A stretch of 10,752 bases of DNA, taken from assembly GCA_964606085.1 (NCBI GenBank), contig CAZSFD010000127.1, positions 1 to 10,752 of the forward strand, given 5' to 3'. Within the stretch, counting starts at the first letter, position 1; each line of letters begins with the position of its first letter. Positions 6,301 to 10,752 of this stretch are shown here, piece by piece. A program made the translations under genes and the position numbers. Below the pieces are notes generated by a model, which did not search any database, was not told the DNA's origin, and saw only the letters and a list, made by a program, of their open reading frames with translations. Source of the stretch: CAIQJJ01 sp964606085. Lineage in GTDB: Bacteria > Chloroflexota > Anaerolineae > Anaerolineales > UBA4823.

Positions 6301-7112
6301 TCGAGGATATTACCGAGGAAAAACATTCTGCCGAAAAACTGGCCGCCCAGGAAGCCGAACATCTCCAGCAGCTCGAACAGCGTATTGCCGAACGCACCGA
6401 GGAACTGAACCAGGCCAACGAACGCCTGCGCGAAAAAGCCGCCCAGGATGCCGTCTCTGCCGAACGCACCCGCCTGGCGCGTGACCTGCACGATGCCGTA
6501 ACCCAAACGCTCTTCTCCACCACGCTGATCGCCGACGTGCTGCCCGACATTTGGGCGCTGAACCCCGACGAGGGCAAACGCCGCCTGGAAGAAGTGCGCC
6601 AACTGACGCGCGGCGCGCTGGCTGAAATGCGCACCCTGCTGGTGGAACTGCGCCCCAACGCCCTGGTGGAAGTGCCGCTGCCCACGCTGCTGCGCCAACT
6701 GACCGAAGCCATGATTGGGCGCTCACGAATAACCATCCAACTCAGCGCCGAGGGCGATGCTGGTTCAGCCAGCGCACGCAAGCTGCCGCCCGATGTGCAG
6801 GTTGGTCTGTACCGCCTGGCGCAGGAAGCCCTCAACAACGTGGTCAAACATGCCAAAGCCAGCCAGGCCGTCGTCACCCTGCGCTATCACGATGAATCTG
6901 TGCGCCTGACCGTGGCCGACAACGGCGCTGGCTTCGACCCCACCACCGTTACTGCTGATCACCTCGGCCTGAAAATCATGCGCGAACGCGCCGAAGCGAT
7001 GGGCGCGAAATTCAGTATTTATAGCGAACCCGGCGAGGGGACGCAAATTTCGGTCGTGTGGGAAAACAAACCAGTCAACCACGAAGGACACAAAGGGCAC
7101 GAAGGTTCTTAA
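3384..7112 (+). CDS. Propeller-type hybrid membrane sensor histidine kinase (14 propeller repeats, Y_Y_Y, PAS, HisKA_3, HATPase)
   Basis: This 1242-residue sensor starts with a signal peptide (MRRLSFLVALLLLLTTLQPVFA, residues 1-22). Fourteen Reg_prop-type repeats follow between about 40 and 695, each marked by an LWIGT-like strand (at 62, 108, 155, 202, 255, 308, 355, 402, 451, 499, 536, 592, 635, 680), enough for two seven-bladed propellers. A Y_Y_Y domain spans about 725-806, a single membrane helix about 813-832, a PAS domain about 862-980 and a coiled coil 982-1022. HisKA_3 carries H1036 in LARDLHDAVTQTL. The ATPase has an N-box ending EALNN (N1151/N1152) and DNGAG (1179-1183). The extracellular part resembles Bacteroidetes sugar-sensing hybrid kinases, but the kinase core is NarL-type and there is no fused receiver or HTH. 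The ligand is unknown. The last residues come from a palindromic repeat. The 3384 start fits the signal peptide. Confidence 0.93.
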   Translation: MRRLSFLVALLLLLTTLQPVFAQTGGVTFAPGAHLRFEHLTIDDGLSQNAGLALLQDRQGYLWIGTQDGLNRYDGYNITQFKHDPANPASLSHNGIIALYEDHDGSLWIGTWGGGLDRYDPKTGQFTRYQPDPANPNSLSHPIVTAIFQAEDGLFWVGTQGGLERLDPATGQFTHFRSDPNNPATLSSDSISVIVPAENSKLWIGTGAFGAPGAGLNLFDPATGTAQRLKKTGECLASPNISDILPAADGDGVALWIAFGGYGVPGGGLDHYNPKTGACTHYDNTRTFNNQITDNNLTDLAFDRDGALWITSWSSGVWRMSPNGDLIGVHHSPADPESLSNDNTFSVLPDRSGIIWVGTLSAGINKLSLDTLQFRTYRQDASNPKSLPSNHIGAFAQTSDGAIWVGTWEAGLARFDPASGNFTQYKSDPDDPQSLSSDLVMSLFAEPDGTLWVGTLGGGLNHFDPHSGIFTRYQNDPADPKSLLENQITNILRDPAGRLWVGTFAGFARLDPGAEGFVNYPMPAPVTCFKVIGDELWIGTWGGGISRLDLSDPASLDPAQATFSSLANDPANPNSLSQNGVWSILQTPDGLVWLATENGLNRYHPQTGQFKVFAAKDGLRNTTILGLLQDKDGFIWITTNNGLAKFDPQRETFQTYDKADGLQGNEFNSNAYFQDQNGQIYVGGVSGFSAFDPLNLRQNELPPPVVITDFSIFNTPQPFNPAQTIRLNYDQNFISFEFAALDFHDSRRNQYAYKLEGFDKDWVQADTRNYASYTNLPGGTYTFHVRAANSDGVWNEDGAMLQLTVTPPLWQTWPFQVGTFVAAIALIAVGFQWRVRAVRQQNAQLQQMVNEQQRVEAELRESQARFKAMFENAAVGVSLMTLDRHIVQINPKVTAITGYSPEEMYAINPSDMVLEPDRLLDRDLFLELVAGKRDQYIMEKRYLRKDGRIFWGRVNFALVRGENEQPLYIVGIIEDITEEKHSAEKLAAQEAEHLQQLEQRIAERTEELNQANERLREKAAQDAVSAERTRLARDLHDAVTQTLFSTTLIADVLPDIWALNPDEGKRRLEEVRQLTRGALAEMRTLLVELRPNALVEVPLPTLLRQLTEAMIGRSRITIQLSAEGDAGSASARKLPPDVQVGLYRLAQEALNNVVKHAKASQAVVTLRYHDESVRLTVADNGAGFDPTTVTADHLGLKIMRERAEAMGAKFSIYSEPGEGTQISVVWENKPVNHEGHKGHEGS

Positions 7113-7143
7113 AACCTTTGTGTCCTTCGTGCCCTTTGTGGTT
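7077..7143. repeat. Long imperfect palindrome (CACGAAGG / NHEGHKGHEG type) between kinase and regulator genes
   Basis: Two 31-nt arms (7077-7107 and 7113-7143) are near-complementary around a 5-nt loop. Each arm is itself built of about 9-bp units alternating CACGAAGGA and CACAAAGGG, so mismatches are mostly G-A exchanges that allow G-T pairing. The left arm is translated as the C-terminal NHEGHKGHEG of the kinase, and the kinase stop lies in the loop. Repeats with this translation are scattered in many bacterial genomes. In RNA it would form a long hairpin between the two cistrons, but no T run follows, so a full terminator is unlikely. Confidence 0.85.
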
Positions 7144-7160
7144 AAGTTTTTGGAGATCCT

Positions 7161-7790
7161 ATGGAAAACAAAATCCGCATCATGCTTGTAGATGACCATG
7201 CCGTTGTGCGTTCGGGGTTGGGCGCATTCTTGAGCGTCAACCCCGATTTGGAACTGGTCGGCGAGGCCGAAAACGGCGAACAGGCTGTGGCACGCGCCAA
7301 CATCTTGAAACCAGATGTCATCCTGATGGATTTGATGATGCCGGTGATGGATGGCGTGGCCGCCACGGCGGCGATCAAAAAGCAGAACCCGGGCGTCCAG
7401 GTGGTGGCGCTCACCAGCTTTCAGGAAGATGAACTGGTGCAGAACGCCCTCAAAGCCGGGGCCATCGGCTACCTGATGAAAAACGTCAGCGCCCGCGAAC
7501 TGGCCGCCGCTATCCGCGCCGCCAAAGACGGCAAGATGACGCTCTCGCCGGAAGCGGCGCAAGCGCTTGTCCATGCCAGCCAGCAGGCGCAGGAGACCGA
7601 AACGCTGACCGAGCGCGAGCGCGAGGTGCTCAAGCTGATGGTGGAGGGCCTCAACAACGCCGAAATCGCTGAACGCCTGGTGGTCAGCCTTTCGACGGTC
7701 AAGTATCACATCAGCAATATCCTGATGAAGCTGGGGGTGGATAACCGCGTGGCGGCGGTGACGATGGCGATCCAGAAGAAGCTGGTGTGA
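7161..7790 (+). CDS. NarL/LuxR-family response regulator, partner of the upstream kinase
   Basis: The 209-residue product is a two-domain cytoplasmic response regulator. The receiver (about 5-122) has the full active set: acidic pair D11/D12 in MLVDDH, phospho-acceptor D57 in VILMDLMMP, T85 and K107. The LuxR-type helix-turn-helix spans about 146-207, with LTEREREVLKLMVEGLNNAE as the first helices and VSLSTVKYHISNILMKLGV (175-193) containing the recognition helix. HisKA_3 kinases normally pair with NarL-type regulators, and this gene sits 48 bp after one, so a cognate pair is very likely. GGAG lies 5 nt before the ATG. Its targets cannot be read from the sequence. The terminator at 7838-7867 ends the unit. 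Confidence 0.95.
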   Translation: MENKIRIMLVDDHAVVRSGLGAFLSVNPDLELVGEAENGEQAVARANILKPDVILMDLMMPVMDGVAATAAIKKQNPGVQVVALTSFQEDELVQNALKAGAIGYLMKNVSARELAAAIRAAKDGKMTLSPEAAQALVHASQQAQETETLTEREREVLKLMVEGLNNAEIAERLVVSLSTVKYHISNILMKLGVDNRVAAVTMAIQKKLV

Positions 7791-7802
7791 GAGTAGGCGG
7801 CG

Positions 7803-7850
7803 GGCAGTAGGCAGTAGACAGTGAGCAGCAGGCAGAGAGCGGGCAGTGGG
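7803..7850. repeat. Degenerate 7-bp tandem repeat
   Basis: Five successive heptamers are visible: GGCAGTA, GGCAGTA, GACAGTG, AGCAGCA, GGCAGAG (7803-7837), followed by a decayed tail with GGGCAGTGGG. On the other strand this class reads as YCLLP-type repeats, which recur as non-coding filler in many genomes. It begins 13 bp after the response-regulator stop, and its end forms the left arm of the terminator stem. Confidence 0.7.
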
Positions 7851-7867
7851 AATTGTCCGCTTTTTTT
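7838..7867 (+). terminator. Intrinsic terminator of the kinase-regulator unit
   Basis: AGCGGGCA (7838-7845) pairs with TGTCCGCT (7854-7861), eight pairs including one G-T, around an 8-nt loop. A T run continues through 7867. It lies about 50 bp after the response-regulator stop codon. Confidence 0.75.
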
Positions 7868-7883
7868 GATTCCCGGTTTCAAG

Positions 7884-7921
7884 GTCACTGGATATTGGAA
7901 ACTATCCACTCGACCAGTGAC
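7884..7921. repeat. Inverted repeat with two competing stems
   Basis: GTCACTGG (7884-7891) and CCAGTGAC (7914-7921) are perfect complements. Inside, TGGATA (7889-7894) and TATCCA (7903-7908) also pair, but they share bases 7889-7891 with the outer stem, so only one can form fully. The element lies after the terminator and upstream of the receiver-like gene. Confidence 0.5.
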
Positions 7922-7962
7922 ACACTCCTCTGGCGGGCAATGCGCGGGGAGCGGGCGGGGGG

Positions 7963-7968
7963 TACACT
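7963..7968 (+). promoter_or_regulatory. Possible -10 box for the receiver-like gene
   Basis: TACACT (7963-7968), inside GGTACACTAT, ends 21 nt before the ATG at 7990. It would give a short leader containing the ribosome-binding site. A GTACACTA copy also occurs at 8420-8427 upstream of the next gene. No clear -35 is seen. Confidence 0.35.
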
Positions 7969-7989
7969 ATCCTCAGAAAGAGGCACCAA

Positions 7990-8349
7990 ATGAACCGTAT
8001 CTTGCTTGCCAACGCCCATCCATTTACCCAATCAGCCCTGGCGCTGATGCTGCGCACGCGCCTGCCAGATGCAGATATTCTGGCTGCGACCCATTGGGGT
8101 GAACTGCTGCCCCTGGCCGAAAAACACCGTCCGGTGCTGGTTCTGCTCGACAGAGAACTACCCGGCTGCACCGCAGAGCAAGGGCTGGCGGCCTTGCAGG
8201 GAAGCTGCCCAGGCGTGAAGGTGATCCTGCTCGGCACACAAGCCGCCACTGGCAATGGGGATGCGGCGGCTTTCTTCTCTTGCCTGGAGCCGCCCGAACG
8301 CCTGCTGGCCGTGGTGCAATCGGCGCTCGCGCCAACCCTGACTACCTGA
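7990..8349 (+). CDS. Stand-alone degenerate receiver-domain protein
   Basis: The 119-residue product follows the receiver fold from end to end and has no output domain. The start ILLANAHPFTQSAL (4-17) aligns with the usual ILLVDDHPLVRSAL, but the acidic pair is replaced by N8 and A9. VLVLLDRELPG (49-59) keeps the phospho-acceptor aspartate D54, and VILLGTQA keeps T83. AFFSCLEPPERLL (94-106) aligns with the usual FLSK-PPERLL stretch but has C98 in place of the conserved lysine. With the Mg-binding acids and lysine gone, normal phosphotransfer is unlikely, so it is probably an atypical receiver acting by protein contact. Its place right after the two-component pair suggests a link, but it has its own putative promoter and lies beyond a terminator. 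GAGG lies 6 nt before the ATG. Confidence 0.72.
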   Translation: MNRILLANAHPFTQSALALMLRTRLPDADILAATHWGELLPLAEKHRPVLVLLDRELPGCTAEQGLAALQGSCPGVKVILLGTQAATGNGDAAAFFSCLEPPERLLAVVQSALAPTLTT

Positions 8350-8366
8350 CCAGGAGATTTTTAGCC
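8342..8366 (+). repeat. ACCTGACCAG...TTAGCC motif carrying the stop codon (copy 1)
   Basis: CTACCTGACCAG (8342-8353) contains the TGA stop of the receiver-like gene, and TTAGCC follows 7 nt later (8361-8366). The same arrangement recurs at the stop codon of the serine hydrolase gene (10525-10550). Confidence 0.4.
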
Positions 8367-8456
8367 TTTTGGATAGCTGCAAACCCACCTGCAGAGGGGG
8401 AAGCCTCAGCCCCATCGGGCGTACACTACCGGCAGACATTCCTCCTCCTTGTGAAG

Positions 8457-8521
8457 GTTGGGGCGGCCCTGCGAGAGCGTCGCCCTGCGATAACGCCGCC
8501 TTGCGGGAGCGCCGCCCCAAC
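8457..8521. repeat. Palindromic element enclosing three 16-bp tandem repeats
   Basis: GTTGGGGCGG (8457-8466) and CCGCCCCAAC (8512-8521) are perfect inverted repeats, and the stem extends one more pair. Within lie three imperfect 16-bp units starting at 8467, 8483 and 8499, of the form CCYTGCGRKARCGYCG. The element fills the space between the receiver-like gene and the membrane-protein gene. It has no T run and ends 26 bp before the next start. It resembles a REP-type dispersed element; function is unknown. Confidence 0.65.
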
Positions 8522-8547
8522 AAAATTTCTTATGAATGGAGCTTCCT

Positions 8548-9147
8548 ATGAAAACGGACAAAATCATCTGGATCATTCTTGGCATATTAGCCGCACTCGT
8601 TGTTTTGTGTGGCTGCGGCGTGTCGGCCATGCTGGCGACCGGCGCCTGGTTCGTGACCGATTCGGTGCAGGAAACCAACCTGCACATCACCACCGACGCG
8701 CGCCAGGTCGAAAAACACGGCCTGGAAATTGCCACCTACACCCTTCCCGAAGGTTATCGCGCCGATTACGCCGTCAGCGTTGACGGCATTCTGGTGGTGG
8801 GCTACAAGGCGCAATCGGACGATAGCCACATCAACCTGCTGCAACTCGGCCCCACCGGTCACATTGGCCTGGACGAGATGGAACGCGAAATGAAAGAAGC
8901 GGCTGGCGTACCCAAAATGGAATGGTTCGACCTCGAAATGGTCACGATTGAGCAGCGCCCCATCACCATTCGCGGCGAAGAACACCTTTTGAGCGTGCGC
9001 GAAGGCACGAACGGCGCCGGCGAAACTTTCCGCGTGGCAATGGTGCAGTTCAGCGGCAATGGCGGCCCGGCGCTGCTGGTCGTTTCAGGCTCGCTGGCGC
9101 ATTGGGATATGGCCGAAATTGAGCGGTTGATTGTCAGCATGGAGTGA
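8548..9147 (+). CDS. Membrane-anchored protein of unknown function
   Basis: I do not recognise a family. The 199-residue product starts MKTDK followed by one long hydrophobic stretch (about 6-33, IIWIILGILAALVVLCGCGV...), so it is probably anchored in the membrane with its remaining 165 residues outside. Cysteines at about 21 and 23 (LCGCG) could suggest lipidation, but the stretch before them is long for a lipoprotein signal. The outer part reads as alternating strands: LEIATYTLPEGYRADYAVSV, GILVVGYKAQ, INLLQLGP, TIEQRPITIRGEEHLLSVRE and ALLVVSGSL, followed by a short C-terminal helix (MAEIERLIVSME). The start at 8548 is preferred over 8536 because GGAG lies 6 nt upstream of it. Its end is coupled to the serine hydrolase gene, whose start lies 5 bp on, so the two are one transcription unit. 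Confidence 0.8.
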   Translation: MKTDKIIWIILGILAALVVLCGCGVSAMLATGAWFVTDSVQETNLHITTDARQVEKHGLEIATYTLPEGYRADYAVSVDGILVVGYKAQSDDSHINLLQLGPTGHIGLDEMEREMKEAAGVPKMEWFDLEMVTIEQRPITIRGEEHLLSVREGTNGAGETFRVAMVQFSGNGGPALLVVSGSLAHWDMAEIERLIVSME

Positions 9148-9152
9148 TGGGT

Positions 9153-10532
9153 ATGATAAACCTTGAAACAATTCCGTTGGCCCTTGAAACTTTGCGCCAG
9201 CAGAATGAGATTCCCGGTTTGAGCGTGGCTATCACATTCGGGCCAGAGGTTATCTTCGAGCAAGCGCTCGGTGTGGCCGACCTGCAAACACAAACGCCCC
9301 TCACACCCCAGGCCGTGCTGCCGATTGGCTCGATCACCAAAACCTTCATCGCCACCCTGCTCATGCATCTGACGGAGCAGGGTTTGGTCAGCCTGTCTGA
9401 CCCGCTGCGCTGTTACCTGCCCGAATACCCCCATTCGGCCACCACCCTGCGCCAACTGGCCGCCCACACCAGCGGTCTGCCGCGCGACGCCGCCGTCAAC
9501 TACCCAATGAACTATTCGATTGGCAGCATGGCCGCCGCTGGCGAGAAAGCGGTGATCGAATGGTACGCGTCTACCGATGAACTGCTGGCCTCCCTGCCCA
9601 GCGTAGAACTGGAAACCGCACCCGATAGCGGCAAAACCTATTCCAACCTGGGCATTTGCCTGTTGGGCCTGGCGCTCGAACGCGCCGCCCGGCAGCCGAT
9701 GGCGCAATTGCTGGCTGAACGCATCTTTGCGCCGTTGGGCATGACCAGCAGCCAGTTCGTTGTGGATCACCGCCATCTGGCCGCGCCGCTCGCCCAACGC
9801 CTGGCATCGGGCTACGTGTATACCGATCATGGCCCGCTGACAGCCCCGCCCTGGCAATTGGGCTGCGCCGCCTATTCGGGCGGAATCTGCTGCACCGCAG
9901 GCGACCTGGCGCGTTTTTTGGCCTTTCACCTGGCCCCGCCGCCGACCAATCCTGTGCTGCCCCCGGCCAGCGTCCAACGCATGCGCCCGACGCACTCGGC
10001 AGGCGACGGCTACCTGGGCTGGTGGAAGGGCTGGCACGCCGGGCGCGAGAACTTCGGTCACGCCGGCGGTCACTTCGGCTATCTGGCGACAGCGCTCGGC
10101 ATTACCAATTTGCAGTTGGGCGTGGTAGTGCTGACCAACCGCTTCAGCCCGGCGCGCTTTGAAGATCACGCCACCGAGATTGCCAAAAAACTGCTGGAAA
10201 TTCTCGCCCCAGCGGTGGAATTGCCGCCCGCTTCCTTCGACCCGCTGGCAGTAGATTTGCGCCCCTACGAGGGTACTTACGCCCTGGCAGGCGGCTACAC
10301 CCCGGTACAAATCCAGGCCGCCCCCGGTCACTTGACCCTTTCCTGGCTGGATCGCCCCTATCCCGCCGAAACCTACCGACCCATCGGGCCCGATCAATTC
10401 ACCCCGCAAGGTTCGCCAGCGCCAATCCCGCTGCTCACCTTCACACGCAGCGAGCAAGGAACGCCCGAAAAGCTCAACCACGCCCTGTTCACCTTTCGCC
10501 GCAGCCGATCAACAACGCCCCTATCCACCTGA
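9153..10532 (+). CDS. Beta-lactamase-fold serine hydrolase (class C / penicillin-binding-protein-like), no signal peptide
   Basis: The 459-residue product belongs to the beta-lactamase/transpeptidase-like (PF00144-type) serine hydrolases. The catalytic S-x-x-K is S60-I-T-K63, followed by the family hallmark LRQLAAHTSGLP (99-110). The second motif is Y163-S-N165 in KTYSNLG, and the third is H303-A-G305 in FGHAGGHFGY, replacing the KTG of true beta-lactamases. After residue 360 a small C-terminal domain begins with YEGTYAL (372-378). No signal peptide or membrane helix is visible, unusual for penicillin-acting members, so a cytoplasmic esterase or peptidase-like role is as likely. The ATG at 9153 is chosen because GGAG lies 8 nt upstream; the ATG at 9147, overlapping the previous stop as ATGA-type coupling, is the alternative. 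Its stop codon lies in a repeated ACCTGACCAG motif. Confidence 0.9.
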   Translation: MINLETIPLALETLRQQNEIPGLSVAITFGPEVIFEQALGVADLQTQTPLTPQAVLPIGSITKTFIATLLMHLTEQGLVSLSDPLRCYLPEYPHSATTLRQLAAHTSGLPRDAAVNYPMNYSIGSMAAAGEKAVIEWYASTDELLASLPSVELETAPDSGKTYSNLGICLLGLALERAARQPMAQLLAERIFAPLGMTSSQFVVDHRHLAAPLAQRLASGYVYTDHGPLTAPPWQLGCAAYSGGICCTAGDLARFLAFHLAPPPTNPVLPPASVQRMRPTHSAGDGYLGWWKGWHAGRENFGHAGGHFGYLATALGITNLQLGVVVLTNRFSPARFEDHATEIAKKLLEILAPAVELPPASFDPLAVDLRPYEGTYALAGGYTPVQIQAAPGHLTLSWLDRPYPAETYRPIGPDQFTPQGSPAPIPLLTFTRSEQGTPEKLNHALFTFRRSRSTTPLST

Positions 10533-10559
10533 CCAGTCCCAAACTTAGCCGCCTGACCA
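10525..10559 (+). repeat. CCACCTGACCAG motif with stop codon, plus a second partial copy
   Basis: CCACCTGACCAG (10525-10536) includes the TGA stop of the serine hydrolase, and TTAGCC follows 8 nt later (10545-10550). A partial copy GCCTGACCA (10551-10559) comes directly after. Related copies are CCACTTGACCAG (2378-2389), CCACTCGACCAG (7906-7917) and CTACCTGACCAG (8342-8353). Confidence 0.45.
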
Positions 10560-10564
10560 AAACC

Positions 10565-10592
10565 AACTCCCCCCTTGACGGGGGAGTTTTTT
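10565..10592 (+). terminator. Intrinsic terminator after the serine hydrolase gene
   Basis: AACTCCCCC (10565-10573) pairs perfectly with GGGGGAGTT (10580-10588) around the 6-nt loop CTTGAC and runs into six T residues (10587-10592). It stands 32 bp after the stop codon and separates this unit from the gene at the right edge. Stem and T run almost match the terminator at 2396-2421. Confidence 0.85.
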
Positions 10593-10646
10593 ATTCGCTG
10601 GGGCTATCATACGAGCATCGGTTCTGTGATTTTTTAGGAGACAACC

Positions 10647-10752
10647 ATGAACGAACAAACCTCTTTTGAGCCTACCCGCCGCCAACGCCGCCACAGTGGT
10701 GGCTGGATCGGTGGCACGATGCTGATCGGCCTCGGCCTGATCTTGCTGCTGC
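10647..10752 (+). CDS. N-terminus of a membrane protein, cut by the window edge
   Basis: AGGAG (10636-10640) lies 6 nt before the ATG at 10647. The 35 visible residues begin with a polar, arginine-rich head (MNEQTSFEPTRRQRRHSGG) and then enter a hydrophobic segment (about 19-35, WIGGTMLIGLGLILLL) that runs off the window. The positive head suggests a cytoplasmic N-terminus. It is the first gene after the terminator; TATCAT (10605-10610) is a possible -10. No family can be named from this much sequence. Confidence 0.75.
   Translation, partial: MNEQTSFEPTRRQRRHSGGWIGGTMLIGLGLILLL

Noticed and set aside
7803..7850. CRISPR array
   Set aside because: The repeats are 7 bp with no spacers, far from CRISPR geometry.
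8859..10481. 540-codon open frame on the minus strand
   Set aside because: It lies opposite the serine hydrolase and the end of the membrane-protein gene, both well supported. It has no recognisable domain and reflects high GC in third positions.

Overview
The window looks like a chromosomal piece of a GC-rich, monoderm-type bacterium. Chloroflexota (Anaerolineae-like) is my best guess. This rests on the gene styles (a giant propeller sensor kinase with a NarL-type core, a stand-alone LarC1-like protein, a HypB without a His-rich head) and on families of short dispersed intergenic repeats. It is inference from style, not from a marker gene.

Region 1 (1-2099) is a nickel-handling island. A Fur-family repressor and the GTPase HypB form a tight minus-strand operon. 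A LarC-type nickel-insertion protein with a large His-rich loop is transcribed divergently. The 165-bp gap between them carries two TATAAT boxes facing opposite ways, with overlapping GCAAA/TTTGC palindromes exactly where both -35 regions fall. One Fur-family dimer site could therefore control both sides. The LarC protein stops where the C-terminal (LarC2) half should begin, and no LarC2 follows.

Region 2 (2100-2446) has no convincing gene. It contains several hairpins and a 3' part that resembles the right end / omega-RNA region of an IS200/IS605-type TnpB element, and it ends in a strong intrinsic terminator. A two-domain GNAT acetyltransferase follows (2447-3373).

Region 3 (3384-7790) is a two-component system. 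It consists of a 1242-residue sensor kinase (signal peptide, 14 propeller repeats, Y_Y_Y domain, one membrane helix, PAS, HisKA_3, HATPase) and a canonical NarL/LuxR response regulator. They are separated by 48 bp filled by the long palindromic NHEGHKGHEG repeat, which also supplies the kinase C-terminus. An intrinsic terminator closes the unit.

Region 4 (7791-10532) holds a stand-alone, degenerate receiver-like protein, a 16-bp tandem repeat inside a palindrome, a small membrane-anchored protein of unknown function, and a translationally coupled, signal-less beta-lactamase-fold serine hydrolase. A terminator almost identical to the one at 2396 ends this unit. The first 35 codons of a membrane protein run off the right edge.

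Intergenic spaces are unusually rich in short repeats: a TTTCGACAGGCTCAACC-type repeat, the CACGAAGG palindrome, a 7-bp tandem repeat, a 16-bp tandem repeat, and a recurring CCACYYGACCAG motif that supplies two stop codons.
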